A stretch of DNA of 8,226 bases. Source: Gemmatimonadota bacterium (GTDB lineage: Bacteria; Gemmatimonadota; Gemmatimonadetes; Gemmatimonadales; GWC2-71-9). The first letter of the stretch is position 1; the number at the start of each line of letters is the position of its first letter. This document shows positions 7,150 through 8,226 of the stretch, one piece after another. Under the pieces are notes generated by a model. It was given only the letters and a program-made list of their open reading frames with translations. It did no database searches and had not been told where the DNA came from. The DNA lies in assembly GCA_029859185.1 (NCBI GenBank), contig JAOUDR010000105.1, positions 1 through 8,226 on the forward strand, read 5' to 3'. The translations under genes and the position numbers were made by a program.

Positions 7150-8226
7150 CGGCTGGGCCGGCCGGTGCGCAGCTCGGTGAGCCAGTGCTGCACGAGCACG
7201 GCGGTCGTGGTTTGGGCACCGCCCTCCTGCAAGCCGACAAAGCGCTTGAACAGGAATCGACGATCGTCCTGGCTCAGCGCGTACTCCGGGTAGGAGGGGT
7301 TGTTCATGTACGGACTTGCCGAGAACAGCACCCGCTGTTCCCCGATGCTGAACGCCGTGCCGGGGTTGACGGTCACCGCTACGAGGTTGCCGTTGGCCGC
7401 CCGGTAGAACAGCTCACGCCCGCTGTGCGCCCACTTGGGCTCATTGCCGCCGCTCCCCGAAATCTGCCACCGCCCGCCGTTCACGTCGGGGAACGGTCGC
7501 ACGTACACCTCGAATCTGCCCGACTCGTTCGACCCGTAGGCGAGCCAGCGTCCATCGGGAGAGAGCGCGATGGCCACCTCCTCATACCCGTCACTTGCCA
7601 CAAGCGGTGCGATCGTACTGTCGCCGGCCTGGGGCCCGCGCCGAAACAGGTAGATGTCCCGCGTCGGCGCCCCCCCGAGGCGCAGGAGAAACTCGGCGGT
7701 GTCCAGGGTCGGCAGGACCTCAAAGAGCGTCCGTGCAGCGTCGAGCAGTGTCTCCGGGGCGGAGGTCCCATCCGCCCGTCGTCGTCGCAGGTCGTAGTTC
7801 CCGTCGGGGAGCGCGGACACGTACAGCACGGAGCGGCCATCGGCGGACCAGGCGGGGCGGAGGTTGCTCCCCTCGAACGTCAGCCGCGTGAAGGGACCGC
7901 GATCCAGCTCCTTGATCCAGATGTCCTCCGACCCCGACGCCTGGACGGCGAGGGCAAGGCGCCGGCCGTCGGGTGAGAGGGCAATGCCGCCGTTGCCCGA
8001 CGGCACGATGGCCCATCCGGAATCCACCGGGGTCGCCACGCCGGTCCGATCGACCCACACGACCTCCACCGGCGCGCTGCTGACCCCCGCTTCCCCCGGA
8101 ACGAACAGCAGGGTGCCATTCTGCGAGAGTGCCAGGTCTGGCGAGGCGATCACGGTGCGGACGCCCTCGAGCACCGGGACCGGCGTTGACGTGAACCGGA
8201 GTTTCCCCGCGTCGAACGGCGCGGCA
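7146..8226 (-). CDS. PD40 beta-propeller protein, C-terminal part (probably a third full-length sensor kinase), cut by window edge
   Basis: The frame is open from the right edge to the TGA at 7146-7148, giving at least 359 residues. Visible PD40-type motifs are LSPDGRRLALAV (around 7950-7985), SADGRSVLYVS (around 7815-7850) and LSPDGRWLAYGS (around 7530-7566), the last followed by the EVYVRPFP signature also found in kinases A and B. The end resembles their tails (VLVQHWLTEL). A GTG at 8172-8174 could be mistaken for a start, but the codons before it read AAPFDAGKLRFTSTPVPVLEGV, the counterpart of the VPFDLAGRRITGPPVAVL stretch at about residues 547-564 of kinase A, so the protein clearly extends beyond the window. 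If it follows kinase A, about 540 residues including a kinase domain and membrane helix lie outside; that is inference. A stand-alone PD40 protein cannot be excluded. Confidence 0.88.
   Translation of the reverse strand, partial: AAPFDAGKLRFTSTPVPVLEGVRTVIASPDLALSQNGTLLFVPGEAGVSSAPVEVVWVDRTGVATPVDSGWAIVPSGNGGIALSPDGRRLALAVQASGSEDIWIKELDRGPFTRLTFEGSNLRPAWSADGRSVLYVSALPDGNYDLRRRRADGTSAPETLLDAARTLFEVLPTLDTAEFLLRLGGAPTRDIYLFRRGPQAGDSTIAPLVASDGYEEVAIALSPDGRWLAYGSNESGRFEVYVRPFPDVNGGRWQISGSGGNEPKWAHSGRELFYRAANGNLVAVTVNPGTAFSIGEQRVLFSASPYMNNPSYPEYALSQDDRRFLFKRFVGLQEGGAQTTTAVLVQHWLTELRTGRPSR

Noticed and set aside
4102..7293. A plus-strand open frame of 1063 codons running antisense to kinase B and parts of its neighbours
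   Set aside because: Its translation is rich in Arg, Gly and His with no recognisable domain, while the minus strand encodes a complete kinase with every catalytic motif. Long antisense frames are expected in GC-rich genes where stop codons are rare.
8172..8174. GTG as a possible start for the right-edge gene
   Set aside because: In-frame codons upstream match the propeller sequence of kinase A, so the GTG is internal and the true start lies outside the window.
1..8226. tRNA, rRNA, CRISPR arrays, insertion sequences, attachment sites
   Set aside because: Nothing resembling these was seen; nearly all bases are accounted for by the five minus-strand genes.

Overview
The window is about 8.2 kb of GC-rich bacterial DNA, almost completely coding and all read from the minus strand. 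It holds a run of paralogous membrane serine/threonine kinases of the PknB type fused to PD40/TolB-like beta-propeller sensor regions, with one YchF-like P-loop GTPase between them. The high GC content, strong G/C third-position bias and serial PknB-PD40 kinases suggest a Gemmatimonadota-type genome. Acidobacteriota is the main alternative. No rRNA or other phylogenetic marker is present, so this is inference from style and domain architecture.

Layout in the direction of transcription (high to low coordinates): (1) the C-terminal part of a PD40 propeller protein, 8226-7146, open at the right edge; (2) complete kinase B, 7149-4474, whose ATG overlaps the previous stop as ATGA; (3) a YchF/OLA1-like GTPase with a C-terminal DUF933 (TGS-like) domain, 4455-3415, GTG start, 18 bp after kinase B; (4) complete kinase A, 3388-698, 26 bp after the GTPase; (5) the N-terminal two-thirds of the catalytic domain of kinase D, 579-1, cut by the left edge. 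Spacings in genes 1-4 are 26 bp or less, so these look like one transcription unit. Kinase D follows a 118-bp spacer packed with four consecutive stem-loops.

The two complete kinases share one design: a cytoplasmic RD-type kinase domain (about residues 16-284), a short low-complexity juxtamembrane linker, one membrane helix (about 305-330), then about 560 residues of PD40 repeats outside the membrane ending in a conserved NWF tail. Kinase D matches them over its visible part. They probably sense extracytoplasmic signals and phosphorylate cytoplasmic targets. The co-transcribed YchF-like protein is a plausible but unproven partner or substrate.

The most unusual points are: a perfect 8-bp tandem repeat (about four copies) inside kinase A, exactly between kinase domain and membrane helix, where a copy change would disconnect kinase from sensor; the GTPase, which keeps the YchF-type NxxE motif but has Leu where E. 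coli YchF has its catalytic His; a repeat-expanded loop in the kinase N-lobe whose length differs among the three paralogs; and the four-hairpin spacer. No mobile element, tRNA, rRNA, CRISPR or confident promoter was seen, and no gene-free stretch exceeds 120 bp.
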